A model generated the notes under the pieces. The model was not told the origin of the DNA, searched no databases, and saw only the letters and a program-made list of their open reading frames with translations. Below are positions 1-9,071 of a stretch of 64,000 bases of DNA, one piece after another. The position numbers and the translations under genes are program-made. The stretch covers positions 186,001 to 250,000 of the forward strand of contig NZ_BSTS01000010.1 of assembly GCF_030269665.1 (NCBI RefSeq), written 5' to 3'. This stretch comes from Actinomycetospora sp. NBRC 106375 (GTDB lineage: Bacteria > Actinomycetota > Actinomycetes > Mycobacteriales > Pseudonocardiaceae). Numbering within the stretch: the first letter of the stretch is position 1; each line of letters opens with the position of its first letter.

Positions 1-697
1 ACCTCATCGGGGTGTCCGACGGATCCGCACCGATGACCACCGGGCCCGCGCCGCCGACCCGCGCGTCGGCCACCGCCGCGCCGATCAGCGCCCGGGCGTA
101 GCCGCGGCCACGACGGTCCTCGTGGACGAAGAGGTCCTCGACCACCCCGGTCCCTCGCGCGCCGCCGGCCCAGCTCGCGAAGAACCCGACCGGGCCCTCG
201 CCGTCGTCCGCGACGAACCAGTGCACCGACGGCCCGAGCGCCCACCGCTCCTCGACCGTCGCGTCGGTGCGCTCCTCGCTGCGCGCCGCTCGCCCCGACC
301 GGCGGTCCGTCTCGAGGTGGTCGGCGCGGAAGAGCGCGCGGAGCGCCTCGCGGTCGGCGTCCGCGGCCGGCCGCACCGGGCCGTCGGGCGCCGGACCCGA
401 GGCCCCGGGCGGGAGGACCAGCTGGACGGAGGTGTCGATGCGCCACCCCCGGACGACGAGCTCCGCCTCGACGAACGGCGGCGCGTCCGGGTCCAGCACG
501 ATCTGCGGGACCTGCGCGATGGTCCGCGCGGCGTCGAGCGCCGAGTCGAGCTCCTCGACACCCCGGGGGCGCAGGCGGTGCAGGAAGGTCGACCGCGGGA
601 GGCCGGGCCGGCGCACCAGGACGGCATCGCCGAGGTCGTCCACCTCGGCCCCGAGCGACCAGTAGTCCGTGACGACGTCGGCGACCATGACGGCCAT
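1..697 (-). CDS. GNAT-family N-acetyltransferase (3' end outside window)
   Basis: The minus-strand frame runs from an ATG at 697 (a second ATG is at 688) to the window edge without a stop, about 232 codons. The C-terminal half looks like a GNAT fold: the string WFVADDGEGPVGFF is followed by VVEDLFVHEDRRGRGYARALIG, which holds the R-x-x-G-x-G/A acetyl-CoA loop. The N-terminal 110 residues are not recognisable. The substrate is unknown. The gene is divergent from the ABM protein at 757, and 59 bases separate them. The other open frames here are arginine-rich shadows. The end of the gene lies outside the window. Confidence 0.72.
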   Translation of the reverse strand, partial: MAVMVADVVTDYWSLGAEVDDLGDAVLVRRPGLPRSTFLHRLRPRGVEELDSALDAARTIAQVPQIVLDPDAPPFVEAELVVRGWRIDTSVQLVLPPGASGPAPDGPVRPAADADREALRALFRADHLETDRRSGRAARSEERTDATVEERWALGPSVHWFVADDGEGPVGFFASWAGGARGTGVVEDLFVHEDRRGRGYARALIGAAVADARVGGAGPVVIGADPSDTPMR

Positions 698-710
698 CGT
701 GGCTGACCAG

Positions 711-740
711 TGAAGTCCTGTTATCGTACCGATCACTTCA
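711..740. promoter_or_regulatory. Inverted repeat in divergent promoter
   Basis: TGAAGT (711-716) and ACTTCA (735-740) form an inverted repeat with an 18-base spacer. It lies between the divergent GNAT and ABM genes, where an operator would act on both. This is a visible repeat only; the regulator is unknown. Confidence 0.3.
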
Positions 741-756
741 TCGAGAGGATCGAGCA

Positions 757-1044
757 ATGGTGATCGTCGCCGGCCACATCACGGTCGAGCCCGCCGAGCG
801 CGAGAACTACCTGGCCAACTGCGTGGCGGTGGTCGTCCAGGCCCGCGCGGCCACGGGGTGCCTGGACTTCTCCATCACCGCCGACCTCGTCGAGCCCGGC
901 CGGATCGCCATCTTCGAGCGGTGGACGTCACGGGAGGCCGTCGAGGCGTTCCGCGGGAGCGGGCCGAGCGAGGAGCAGGGCGCCGCCATGCTCTCGGCCG
1001 ACGTCGCCGAATACGACGTCTCGGACGTCCGCAGCCTGACCTGA
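757..1044 (+). CDS. Putative quinol monooxygenase, ABM fold
   Basis: A 95-residue protein with the layout of antibiotic-biosynthesis-monooxygenase (dimeric alpha/beta barrel) proteins. It has a first strand VIVAGHITVEP, a central CLDFSITADL strand, then IFERWTSREAVEAF, which matches the family's E-x-W-x-s-x-x-a-l-x-x-H region. Length is normal for the family. AGAGG precedes the ATG by about 8 bases. Members oxidise quinols or act as small stress proteins; the substrate cannot be told from sequence. It is a single gene divergent from the acetyltransferase. Confidence 0.75.
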   Translation: MVIVAGHITVEPAERENYLANCVAVVVQARAATGCLDFSITADLVEPGRIAIFERWTSREAVEAFRGSGPSEEQGAAMLSADVAEYDVSDVRSLT

Positions 1045-1143
1045 TGGCCGGGACCCGCCGGCGGATGGTCACACGCACGGGCCGACACGCCACGATCCGG
1101 GGGGTCGTCCCGGACCCGCGGGCGCGTCATGCACCGTGGGGGC

Positions 1144-1317
1144 ATGCGTCCCACGCACGACCAGACCGAGGCCGCCGGCACCGATCCGGCCGCCATGCAG
1201 GCCCTGCTGCGCCAGCGCCAGCGTGAGGCGACCGAGTCTCCCGACGGCCCCCGCGAAGGCATGCCCGCCGCGCTCCAGGCCCGCGACAACCTGCGGCGCC
1301 TTCTCGACCGCGCCTGA
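1144..1317 (+). CDS. Small hypothetical protein
   Basis: A 57-residue frame (longer from an ATG at 1129) of polar, charged sequence ending in ALQARDNLRRLLDRA, probably helical. No family is recognised. The ATG at 1144 is preferred because GGGGGC precedes it; the ATG at 1129 has no visible ribosome site. A strong hairpin follows six bases after the stop, which supports a real short transcript. The frame could still be chance in this GC-rich DNA. Confidence 0.42.
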   Translation: MRPTHDQTEAAGTDPAAMQALLRQRQREATESPDGPREGMPAALQARDNLRRLLDRA

Positions 1318-1322
1318 CCGGC

Positions 1323-1357
1323 GGTGCTCCGCCGGCCCAGGAGGCCGGCGGAGCACC
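1323..1357. terminator. Hairpin terminator
   Basis: Perfect 15-base arms (1323-1337 and 1343-1357, starting GGTGCTCC and ending GGAGCACC) close a CAGGA loop. There is no T-run, as is common for actinobacterial terminators. It lies just after the small gene and before the PPOX-fold gene. Confidence 0.7.
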
Positions 1358-1392
1358 CGTGAGTGTCGGGGGTCACCCCTAGCGTCCGGTGG

Positions 1393-1884
1393 ATGGCTCT
1401 CTGGACCGACTTCGCCGCGGCCGCGCCCCACATCGCCGAGGTCTTCACGCGGCGGCACAGCGCCACCGACAACCTCTGCATGCTCGGCACGCTGAGACCC
1501 GACGGCTACCCCCGCGTCAGCCCGATGGAGCCCCGGTTCCTCGAGGGCGACCTGTGGATCGTCGGCATGCCCGACACCGCGAAGTTCGCCGACCTGCGGG
1601 CCGATCCACGCTTCACCCTGCACACCGCGACGGTCGACACGCAGGTCGGCGAGGGCGACGCGAAGATCTGGGGCCGCGTCGAGGACGTGCGCGACACGGC
1701 GCTGCACCAGCGCTTCGCCGAGGCGGTGTTCGAGGAGATCGGTCTCGACCTGCGCGGGCAGGAGTTCGACCAGTTCCTCCGGGCGGACATCGTCGGCGCG
1801 GCGTCCATCGCGGTCGGTGACGGCCACCTGGACGTCACCACCTGGCGCGAGGGCGGCGCGGAGAAGGTGATCCGCAAGCACTGA
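1393..1884 (+). CDS. Pyridoxamine 5'-phosphate oxidase-family (PPOX/FDOR fold) protein
   Basis: A protein of 163 residues. The split-barrel flavin-binding pattern is visible: MLGTLRPDGYPRVSPMEPRFLEGDLWI, then FADLRADPRFTLHTA, then a second strand pair with KIWGRVEDVRD. These match actinobacterial flavin/deazaflavin split-barrel proteins. The cofactor (FMN, F420 or haem) and substrate are not determined. The ATG at 1393 is chosen because conserved residues start right after it; a GTG at 1363 is also in frame but lies next to the hairpin. It converges on the polysaccharide deacetylase with a 3-base gap. Confidence 0.75.
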   Translation: MALWTDFAAAAPHIAEVFTRRHSATDNLCMLGTLRPDGYPRVSPMEPRFLEGDLWIVGMPDTAKFADLRADPRFTLHTATVDTQVGEGDAKIWGRVEDVRDTALHQRFAEAVFEEIGLDLRGQEFDQFLRADIVGAASIAVGDGHLDVTTWREGGAEKVIRKH

Positions 1885-1887
1885 CCG

Positions 1888-2763
1888 TCAGGTCGGGAAG
1901 GTGAACTCGTAGCCCTGGTCCTGCAGCCACGGGATCACCTGGCGCAGCGCCTCGACGGTCTGCTCGCGCGGCCCGCCGCCGTCGTGGAAGAGGATCACTG
2001 CGCCGGGGTGCACCGACCGCTGGACGGCCTGGACGATCGATGCGACGCCGGGCTGGGTCCAGTCGAGGGTGTCGACCGACCATCCCAGCGGCCGCATGCC
2101 CGTCGCGGCGGCGACGTGGTCGAGCTGCGGCGACCATTTGCCTTCCGGGGCGCGGAAATAGTCGACCGAGACCGGCGGGTTGACGACCGTGGCCAGCGAC
2201 TGGTGGCTGCGGCCGAGCTGGGTGCTCATCAGCCCCTCGTCCACCGAGCCGACGGTCGCGTCGTGGGTGAACGTGTGGTCGCAGAGCCGGTGCCCGCCGG
2301 CCACGACCCGCTGAACCATCGCGGGCTCGGCCACGGCCTGGTTGCCGATCATGCAGAACGTCGCGCGGATGCGGTGCTCGGCCAGGATGTCGAGCACCTG
2401 CGGGGTGAAGGTGCTCGGCCCGTCGTCGAACGTGAGGGCGACGGTCGGGCGGTCGGTCGTCGTCGACGTCACCGACAGCAGCGACGGCGTGATGGCGGGG
2501 CGCGCCTCGCCCGGCATCCCGAACGCGGGCGCGTCCTCGACCGTCCGGGCCCGGATGCCCGCCGGGGCCGACGACACCGCCGGGTTCGCGCCGGCCGCGA
2601 CCACCGTCGGGGCACCGACGTCGGCGAGCACGACGACGGTGACGCCGACCATGAGCCCGATCGTCGTCACCAGTCCGGCCCATCGATAGATGTAGGGCGG
2701 GCTGACGATCTGGCGCAAGATGACCCGCTGCCGCGCAGTGAACATCGGCACCATCCGTCCCAT
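1888..2763 (-). CDS. Membrane-anchored polysaccharide deacetylase (NodB domain)
   Basis: A 291-residue protein. Residues 29-48 form one hydrophobic segment, so the catalytic domain should sit outside the membrane. The NodB domain starts near residue 107 with TFDDGP (111-116; the two Asp are the catalytic base and a metal ligand). It continues with HTFTH (H163, H167, metal ligands), RAPEG (from 204), DTLDW and ILFHDGG. All five carbohydrate esterase 4 motifs are present. Members remove N-acetyl groups from peptidoglycan or chitin-like polymers. ATGs at residues 4 and 7 are alternative starts. No partner gene is adjacent. Confidence 0.88.
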   Translation of the reverse strand: MGRMVPMFTARQRVILRQIVSPPYIYRWAGLVTTIGLMVGVTVVVLADVGAPTVVAAGANPAVSSAPAGIRARTVEDAPAFGMPGEARPAITPSLLSVTSTTTDRPTVALTFDDGPSTFTPQVLDILAEHRIRATFCMIGNQAVAEPAMVQRVVAGGHRLCDHTFTHDATVGSVDEGLMSTQLGRSHQSLATVVNPPVSVDYFRAPEGKWSPQLDHVAAATGMRPLGWSVDTLDWTQPGVASIVQAVQRSVHPGAVILFHDGGGPREQTVEALRQVIPWLQDQGYEFTFPT

Positions 2764-2975
2764 CCGTCACATGAGTAACAGTCGGGATCACCATAGAGGG
2801 CCGTTCTCGTCGCCTGCGAGCAACCCTCCACCTCCGATCGAGTGAAGACAGATTTCTCGTGACCGTGGTCGGTGTCCTGCGTCGCCATCTCCGGGTGCTG
2901 CGCCCCGGCCCCCGTCCGCGCGGGCAACGCCGTGGTCGTGGACCACCGCCCCGACCACGACGTCACCCACAGGAC

Positions 2976-4073
2976 TCAGGGCCGCAGCTCGTAGACGAGG
3001 TTGACCTCGGTGGACGTCGCGAGCCGGGCGTCCCCGAAGCCCGCCTCGCGCGCGAGCTCGCAGGTGCGTGTCGGCCCCGCCTGGTTCCCGAGTCCCGCGC
3101 CGGGGTCGGCCGAGAGTCCGCTCGGCAGGCACACGAACATCGACGCGCCGAAGAGCAGCCGGCCCAGCGGGTTGAGCGCCTCGGGGACCGTGTCCCAGCT
3201 CATGGGCTCGACCAGCATCACCGAACCACCGTCGCCGACCGCACTACGGGCCGCACGCAGCGCTCCGACGGGGTCCGGCATGTCGTGCAGGCAGTCGAAG
3301 AAGGTGACCAGGTCGTACTGTCCGGCCAGGTCGATCGCCGGACCCACGCGGAACGTCACGCGGTCGGCGACCCCGGCGGCGTCGGCACGGCCGCGGGCGA
3401 GCTCGACCGAGCCGGGGTGGTAGTCCAGACCGACGAACGTGGCGCGGGGGTAGGCCTCCGCCATGATGATCGTCGAGGAGCCCAGCCCGCAGCCCACGTC
3501 GGCGACCGTGCCGCCGGCCCGGAGCCGCTCGTCGATCCCGGTCAGGGCGGGGATCCAGGAGCCGGTGAGGTTCGCGAGGTAGCCCGGCCGGAAGAAGCGT
3601 TCGGTCCCGCGGAACATGTCCTCGTGCTGCTCGTGCCAGCCGATCCCCTCGCCGGTACGGAAGGCCTCGGTGAGCCGGTCGAGCATGCGCGTCGCGGCGG
3701 TCAGGTTCTGGAAGGCGCCCGCGAGGTAGGCCGGGCTGTCAGCGTTGGTGAACACCTCGGCCTGCTCCGGCGACAGACGGAAGCGCCCCGAGCGGGCGGA
3801 CCCGTCGGTGTCCCCGCCGTCGTAGGTGATGTAGCCGGCCGCGGCCATGGTCATGAGCCATTCCCGCAGGTAGCGCTCGGAGAGTCCGGTCTCGGCGGCC
3901 AGCTGGGCGGCGGTCATCGCGTCGCGGCCCGCCATCGCGGTGAACAGGCCCAGCCGGTCACCCAGCAGTCCCAGCGGCACCACCAGCGCGGCGCCCGCAT
4001 CGGTGACGATCTGCCCGACCAGCGCCTCGAGCACCGCGGGATCGACGTTCACGGCCGGCTTCGTCGTGGTCAT
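2976..4073 (-). CDS. SAM-dependent methyltransferase with winged-helix N-terminus
   Basis: A 365-residue protein. Residues 51-85 form a winged-helix-like dimerisation region (TAAQLAAETGLSERYLREWL). The Rossmann domain carries motif I VADVGCGLGSS (190-200), an acidic motif II ending in GLDYHP, and FFDCLHDMPDP before the last strand. This is the layout of rRNA- or small-molecule methyltransferases of the UbiE/O-methyltransferase type; the substrate is unknown. The ATG at 4073 is chosen over an upstream in-frame extension that reads into the neighbouring gene. It lies 8 bases after the small barrel gene at 4082, so the two form an operon. Confidence 0.85.
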   Translation of the reverse strand: MTTTKPAVNVDPAVLEALVGQIVTDAGAALVVPLGLLGDRLGLFTAMAGRDAMTAAQLAAETGLSERYLREWLMTMAAAGYITYDGGDTDGSARSGRFRLSPEQAEVFTNADSPAYLAGAFQNLTAATRMLDRLTEAFRTGEGIGWHEQHEDMFRGTERFFRPGYLANLTGSWIPALTGIDERLRAGGTVADVGCGLGSSTIIMAEAYPRATFVGLDYHPGSVELARGRADAAGVADRVTFRVGPAIDLAGQYDLVTFFDCLHDMPDPVGALRAARSAVGDGGSVMLVEPMSWDTVPEALNPLGRLLFGASMFVCLPSGLSADPGAGLGNQAGPTRTCELAREAGFGDARLATSTEVNLVYELRP

Positions 4074-4081
4074 CGTCGGCC

Positions 4082-4387
4082 TCAGACGCGATCGGGTGTA
4101 TCGATGATCCGGCACACGGTCACGACGGGCTCGCTCATCACCCCCGCCGCGGCCAGCACCTTCTTGATGTCCTCCTGCCCGGCGAAGAACCGCTGGAACG
4201 TCTCCTCGTCCGGCCACTCGTCGACGACCAGGGCGTTGCCCTCCGAATCCTCCGCGAACTGGTGGTGGATGAGTCCCTGACGCTGCCCGTCCTGCGTGAT
4301 GGACATGATCATCTCGCGGTGATCGTTGACGGTCTTCTCCATGACGTCCGCCGAGATCGGGAACTTCATCGTGATCATGACGCTCAT
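4082..4387 (-). CDS. Small dimeric alpha/beta-barrel (ABM-like) protein
   Basis: A 101-residue protein. A first strand MITMKFPI, a histidine helix (NDHREMIMSITQ), IHHQFAEDSEGNALVVDEW and a helix FQRFFAGQEDIKKVLAAAG fit a ferredoxin-like alpha/beta barrel such as ABM or EthD-like proteins. The start is fixed by a GAGAGGAGG ribosome site 5 bases before the ATG at 4387. It is first in an operon with the methyltransferase, so it may act on the same compound; that is inference. Confidence 0.72.
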   Translation of the reverse strand: MSVMITMKFPISADVMEKTVNDHREMIMSITQDGQRQGLIHHQFAEDSEGNALVVDEWPDEETFQRFFAGQEDIKKVLAAAGVMSEPVVTVCRIIDTPDRV

Positions 4388-4640
4388 GGCGCCTCCTCTC
4401 GAGGGAGCGTCACAGTGTGATGGCACACGACATGATCGGCGGCTCGTTCACTCGTTGAGACCAGCCAATCGTGCCCGCTACTCACTCATCGCTGTCGATA
4501 CGTGAGGAGTGGGACGCCGGTCCAGGATGTGGTCGCTCCGGCGGCGTGGAGGTCGTTGACGGCCGCCTACCCCGACGTCCGGTCGCCGGCCCGAACGCCA
4601 CCAGGACCAGCCCTCATGACTCGAGCGGGCCGGATGATCC

Positions 4641-5966
4641 TCAGTCGGACGCGATCCGGCCGGCCGCCGCATCCTCGAGTCGCGGCACGAAATCCGGTGG
4701 AAGGCTCCGACGACTCCCATTGCCGTACTCGGCGGCGGTCTGCCGGAAGACCGCCGAGAACCGCGCGTAGTGCACCAACGACGGCCGGGGCAGGGCGTCA
4801 TCGAGCCCGGCGCGCAGGTCCGCGGCGAACGGGTAGCGGCGACGCACTTCTGGGTCCTCGTACACCACAGCACGTGCCGCCGGCAGCCCACCGCGGTCGA
4901 AGAGGACCTGCTCGCTGCGGTCGCTGGTCAGGAAGTCGATCAACGCTCGCGCGGCCCGAGGCCGCTCGGTCTGGCTGGAGATCGCCAGGTTCTGTCCACC
5001 GAGGATCCCGGAGTCGTCTGGCAAGGTCGTCACACCGATCTCCCGGTCAGGCTGGCCGGCCTCGCGGGTCGCCGACAGGGCCAGGTACGCGCGCGGCCAG
5101 TTCCGCATGAACACCGCGCCGCCCGCCCGGAAGGCTTCGGAACTCTCGTCCTCGGTCTGTCCTGCGAGGCCGAGGGAGAGCACGCCGAGACGGCTGAACG
5201 CCGTCTCGATGTCGGGCAGGTGCGCACCGGCGGTGACGGACCCGTCGGGGCCGACCACCTCGCCGCCCTCTCCTCGGACGAGCTCCAGGGCGTTCACGGT
5301 CAGGCCCTCGTAGTCCGCGAACTGACCAACGTAGGCCGGACCTCGATATCCCGTCCGGCGGATGTCCTCGACGTCGGATTGCAGCTCCCGCCAGGTGCGG
5401 GGCGGGTCGGCGTTCGGGCGACCGAGCAGGCTCTGCAGGAGGTCACGCCGGTAGTAGAGGAGGCCGAGGTCGGTGTTGAACGGCAGCGCCCACAGACGAC
5501 CTTCCGTGTCGCGGCAGCTGTCGAGCGGCCGCTCGAGGAAGTCGTCGACGCGTACCGAACCCTCGTCGATCGGTGCGAGATAGCCGTTTCGCGCGAACTC
5601 CTCGGTCAGGGTGACGTCAAGATTCATGACGTCCGCGCCGGCCCCAGCCTGGGCTCGCGCGATCATCTCGCTGCGCTGGGCGTCCGCGACAGGCGGGAGC
5701 TCGATGACCTGGACCTGGTTGTCCTTGTGGATCGCGTTCCACTCCCGAACGAGCTCGATCCGCTGCCGCCCGACGCTGTCGTCACGGCCGGTCACGAGGA
5801 CCAGCGGGCCAGGCTCGAGACCGGTGTCGGGGTCGATGAACGGCAGGCTCGCGGCGATCAGCAGCGCGACGAGGAGCAACGACATTCCCGCCGTCAGCGC
5901 GAACGCACCCCACGGCATCGCTCTGGGTGGGTGCCCATCGCGTGGGGGCCGGTCGGCGGCGGTCAT
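4641..5966 (-). CDS. Extracellular solute-binding protein with membrane anchor
   Basis: A 441-residue protein. One N-terminal membrane segment (about 19-44) has no lipobox cysteine, so this looks like a signal anchor. The rest follows bacterial family 1 solute-binding proteins: GPLVLVTGRDDS at the mature start, ADVMNLDVTLTEEFARNGYLAPID, LWALPFNTDLGLLYYRRDLL, FRAGGAVFMRNWPRAYLAL, and GILGGQNLAISSQTERPRAA. Its ATG overlaps the stop of the VWA gene (ATGA), so the pair is translationally coupled. No permease or ATPase gene is near, so a role in classical import is not shown; it may work with the VWA protein. Confidence 0.82.
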   Translation of the reverse strand: MTAADRPPRDGHPPRAMPWGAFALTAGMSLLLVALLIAASLPFIDPDTGLEPGPLVLVTGRDDSVGRQRIELVREWNAIHKDNQVQVIELPPVADAQRSEMIARAQAGAGADVMNLDVTLTEEFARNGYLAPIDEGSVRVDDFLERPLDSCRDTEGRLWALPFNTDLGLLYYRRDLLQSLLGRPNADPPRTWRELQSDVEDIRRTGYRGPAYVGQFADYEGLTVNALELVRGEGGEVVGPDGSVTAGAHLPDIETAFSRLGVLSLGLAGQTEDESSEAFRAGGAVFMRNWPRAYLALSATREAGQPDREIGVTTLPDDSGILGGQNLAISSQTERPRAARALIDFLTSDRSEQVLFDRGGLPAARAVVYEDPEVRRRYPFAADLRAGLDDALPRPSLVHYARFSAVFRQTAAEYGNGSRRSLPPDFVPRLEDAAAGRIASD

Positions 5967-7258
5967 CGGCCGCTCCAGATGTCGTCGACGGTGTCCTCGA
6001 GGACAGGCCCCAGGTTCGCCGGGTCGGCGTCACGGCACTCGACCTGGCTCGACGCAGCCGTCAACGTCGAGAGCCCCGGGCCGTTGCACCGGATCTCACC
6101 GAGGGTGATGACGGTCAGACGAGTCCCCGCCCGAAGCGCCGTCGCGACGGCCTGTGGCGTCAGGCCGCTGTTCGTGTCCTCGCCGTCGGTGATCACCACG
6201 GCTCCCGACGTGACGGTCGGATCGCCCGTGCCGACTGCCCCGACGCCGTCGACCATCGCCCGGTACAGCGGTGTGTTCCCGGAGGCTCGCGCTGTGCCGA
6301 GGGAGCGCCGGACCTGGTCGAGGCGATCCGGCGCGGCCGGGCCGACGGGAACCAGCTCCTGATGCCCGCTCGCCACGCCGCCCGGGAACACCCAGAGGCC
6401 GACCTCGTCGCGGGGGCCTGCGAGCCGGAGCGCGCCTCCGACCGCACCGCGGACCACGTCGAGCCGGGTACCAGTGGGGGCCCCCGCGTCCATCGAGCCC
6501 GAGGTGTCCACCGCGAGAAGAACGCGCCCGCGGGGTTGCGCGTCCCGATGGCGCGCCAGCATGTCGGCCAAGACGTCCGCCGACACCCCCGAGAGGTCGG
6601 CCTCGGCGTTGAGATCCACGCCATTCTGCGAGTCGAGCAGTCCTCCCCTGGGCGCGGCGAAGTCGCCCGGGGGACGCAGACCCTCCGCGAGGAGCGCTCC
6701 CCTCCCGTCCTCGGCCCCGAGCCAGTCCTCGAAGTCGCGCGCTACCGAGGCCTGCTCATCGGTGGTGCGCGAGGTAGCCACGCCAGGACGGGAGCTTGCC
6801 GTCCACGCCATCCGCGCGATCTGGAAGTCGAGACCGTGGGTGTCGCTGGGGTAGACGGCGTCGAGGCGGACGTCCCGTGACATGCCGTCGGGGACGGCAT
6901 CGGGACACGAGGTGCCGAGAGGGTCACCGCGGTCGAGGCGGGCGAGTTCCTGCTCGGTGGTGATCACGGCGGTCCGCGCGACGGCGCTGCCCGGCATCAT
7001 CGCCCCGACGGAGGGGGTCGCCCGGCGATACGCGCAGAGCTGAGCCGCCGACGAGCCCGTCGGGAAACCACCCTGCGCCCGCGCAGCAGCGAGCGCGCCC
7101 TCGACCTGGCCGGGGTCGAGCGCCCCTGGCGCACCCTGGCCGTACAGCACGGCCGTCGAGACCGCTCCCGCGCCGGGGGCGTCGGGGTCGGGTCGAGCCA
7201 CGAGCTCGCCCCCGAACACCAGTGACCGGAAGACCTCGGACCACCGCCGACCCTCCAC
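5963..7258 (-). pseudogene. VWA-domain protein, C-terminal part of a frameshifted gene
   Basis: This frame encodes the second half of a substrate-binding/VWA membrane protein. LLAVDTSGSMD is the metal-ion-dependent adhesion site DxSxS. It is followed by GNTPLYRAM (the conserved Thr) and VVITDGEDTNSG (the conserved Asp), so the VWA domain itself is complete. In the window its first codons (near 7258) do not start a natural protein. The true start is at 8012 in another frame, and one extra base near 7272-7276 separates the halves. Either the gene is broken or the sequence has a one-base error. The stop overlaps the start of the solute-binding gene. Confidence 0.72.
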
Positions 7259-7269
7259 CTGGTCGGTTC

Positions 7270-8012
7270 CGACCGCGGACGAGGGGCGAGAGGCCCACGA
7301 CGACCGGAGTGGAGGCGATCGACCGGGGGTCCTCGGCGAGCGCGGTCCCGGGAACCGCGACCGGTGTCATTTCGGCGCGTGTCGAGGTGAGCCAGAGATC
7401 GGGCTGCGGGCCGATCGCGGACAGTCCGGTGTCCGGGTCCCACCAACTGTCGGGAGCGCGGGCATGTGCCGCGACGATGCGAGAGTCCACGGCGAAGACG
7501 CTGACCTCGACTTCCGGGCACCCGTGATTTTTGGTAGCGGTGTACGACTCGTAGCGGCGCGCGAGGTGGCGAGCGGTCACCTCGTTGTCAGGACCGGCGA
7601 CGAGGCGCAGCTCCTGCGGCGAGGAGCAGCCGGCGAGGGCGATTTTCAGCTGCCCCGACAGGTCCAGACCCGGCGCACCGAGCAGGATGCCGAGCGCCAC
7701 GAGGATCGCGAGGGGGACGAGCACCCGTCGCCGAGCTACCGACAGCAGAGTCCGACGCAGCGTCCCGGTCACCCGCGGGACGATCCTGAGCAACACCCCC
7801 CTCGCCCATGCCGCGGTGGCGGCGGTCGAGAGGACGGCGCCCACGACGAGGAGGGCCCAGTCGCCGATGGTCTCGGGCGGGGTCGGAGCCAGCGCGACGA
7901 GGAGGATGCCGCCGACTCCGGCGAGAAACAGCACCACGAGCACGAGCCCCTGGAGCCACCGGGGATGCTCCTGCCCGTCTGCCCCCGCCTCGGCCACCCG
8001 CTCCCCCGCCAC
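7270..8012 (-). pseudogene. N-terminal membrane and binding-domain part of the frameshifted VWA gene
   Basis: From a GTG at 8012 the frame gives three hydrophobic segments (about residues 20-43, 50-72 and 92-116). A solute-binding-like region follows (QELRLVAGPDNEVTARHLARRY, PDSWWDPDTGLSAIGPQPDLWL, IASTPVVVGLSPLV). After about codon 247 the frame turns arginine-rich and stops at 6924, whereas the other frame continues the family pattern VGTDQVEGRRWSEVF. The span 5963-8012 is 2050 bases, a multiple of three plus one, which fits a single inserted base. Repaired, the protein would have about 682 residues. Confidence 0.7.
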
Positions 8013-8128
8013 CGTTCACCCGAGCCCGCCGATCATGACGGTGCCGGTGGGCCATCGGCTGGCGCCCGTCATCTGTTACACCGCTCACAGGAGACCGTTG
8101 CGCCGATCGGGCGTAGCGAACACGAAGC

Positions 8129-8479
8129 TCAGTCCACGTGCTGAACGATGTTGAGGACGTTGCCGTCGGGCGCCCGCACGAAGAACCGCCGCACTCCCCA
8201 CGGCTCGGTGGTCAGCGGGTGCACGATCTCGTACCCGCGCTGCTGCGCCTCCGCGTACGCCGCGTCGACGTCGTCGACCTTCACCGACGCCACCGGGTCC
8301 TCCGGGGCCGTCCTGTCGTGGGTGACGAGCTGGACGCTCGCGCCGGTGTCGGAGGAGAACCGGGTCACCCAGTCCATGTTGATCTCCTCGTGGTCCATCC
8401 CCAGGTAGCCGGCGTAGAAGTCCCGGGCCGCGGCGATGTCGGGCACCCGCAGGTCGGCGTAGAAGGTCGTGACTCGCAT
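8129..8479 (-). CDS. VOC (glyoxalase/bleomycin-resistance) family protein
   Basis: A 116-residue protein. The beta-alpha-beta-beta-beta repeats are visible: ADLRVPDIAAARDFYAGYLGM, then VTHDRTAPEDPVASVKVDDVDAAYAEAQQRGYEIV and RRFFVRAPDGNVLNIVQH, which ends in the usual VOC C-terminal strand. The start at 8479 is set by GGGGAGAG a few bases before the ATG. It is divergent from the MmcQ-like gene, with 31 bases between starts. The substrate is not indicated. Confidence 0.82.
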   Translation of the reverse strand: MRVTTFYADLRVPDIAAARDFYAGYLGMDHEEINMDWVTRFSSDTGASVQLVTHDRTAPEDPVASVKVDDVDAAYAEAQQRGYEIVHPLTTEPWGVRRFFVRAPDGNVLNIVQHVD

Positions 8480-8510
8480 GCGCTCTCCCCTTCGGTCGTC
8501 TCCGGGGAAC

Positions 8511-9071
8511 ATGCTCTGTCCCGTGGCCGAGGTCGAGGACGTGCGAGGGCTGGGTTCGAGCCTGGAGCGGTCGTACCCGGCGTACGTCCGCGGCCGCCTG
8601 CGGTTCCGGGTCGGGCAGATCGTCTACGTCGCGTTCTCGCTCGACGAGACGGAGATGGGGTTCGCGTTCCCGAAGGAGGAGCGGGCGGCGCTCGTCGAGG
8701 CCGAGCCGGACCGCTTCCACCTGCCGCGGCCCTCGGAGCTGCGCTTCGGATGGGTGGAGTCCGATCTCGCGACCCTCGACCCGACCGAGGCACGGGAGTT
8801 CGTCGTCGACGCCTGGCGCATGGTCGTGCCGAAGAAGCTCTCCCGCGCCTACGACCTGGCGCACCCCGAGGGACCCGGGCTGACGCGGTGCGGGGCGGAC
8901 GAGCCGGCCTGTAAGCCGGATCCTGTGCCCACGTCCCTCACGGGAGCGTGGGTGGCGACCATCCATCTCGGCCCGCCGTCGCCGGCGGGCTCCAGCGGTC
9001 TACCCGCAGGTCTCGGGCGGGCAGCCCTCGGACGACCTGCGCGGCCGGTCCTCGCGGACCGGCCTTCTTGA
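8511..9071 (+). CDS. MmcQ/YjbR-like protein reading into antisense rnpB
   Basis: Residues 1-125 match the small MmcQ/YjbR DNA-binding-like fold: YPAYVRGRLRFRVGQIVYVAFSLDETEMGFAFPKEER, then LRFGWVESDLATLDPTEAREFVVDAWRMVVPKKLSRAYD. The family normally ends near here. No stop follows, and the frame continues about 60 residues (8896-9071) through the complement of RNase P RNA, giving a proline- and glycine-rich tail that looks non-native. The true end may be lost by mutation. The start could also be the GTG at 8522. Confidence 0.68.
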   Translation: MLCPVAEVEDVRGLGSSLERSYPAYVRGRLRFRVGQIVYVAFSLDETEMGFAFPKEERAALVEAEPDRFHLPRPSELRFGWVESDLATLDPTEAREFVVDAWRMVVPKKLSRAYDLAHPEGPGLTRCGADEPACKPDPVPTSLTGAWVATIHLGPPSPAGSSGLPAGLGRAALGRPARPVLADRPS

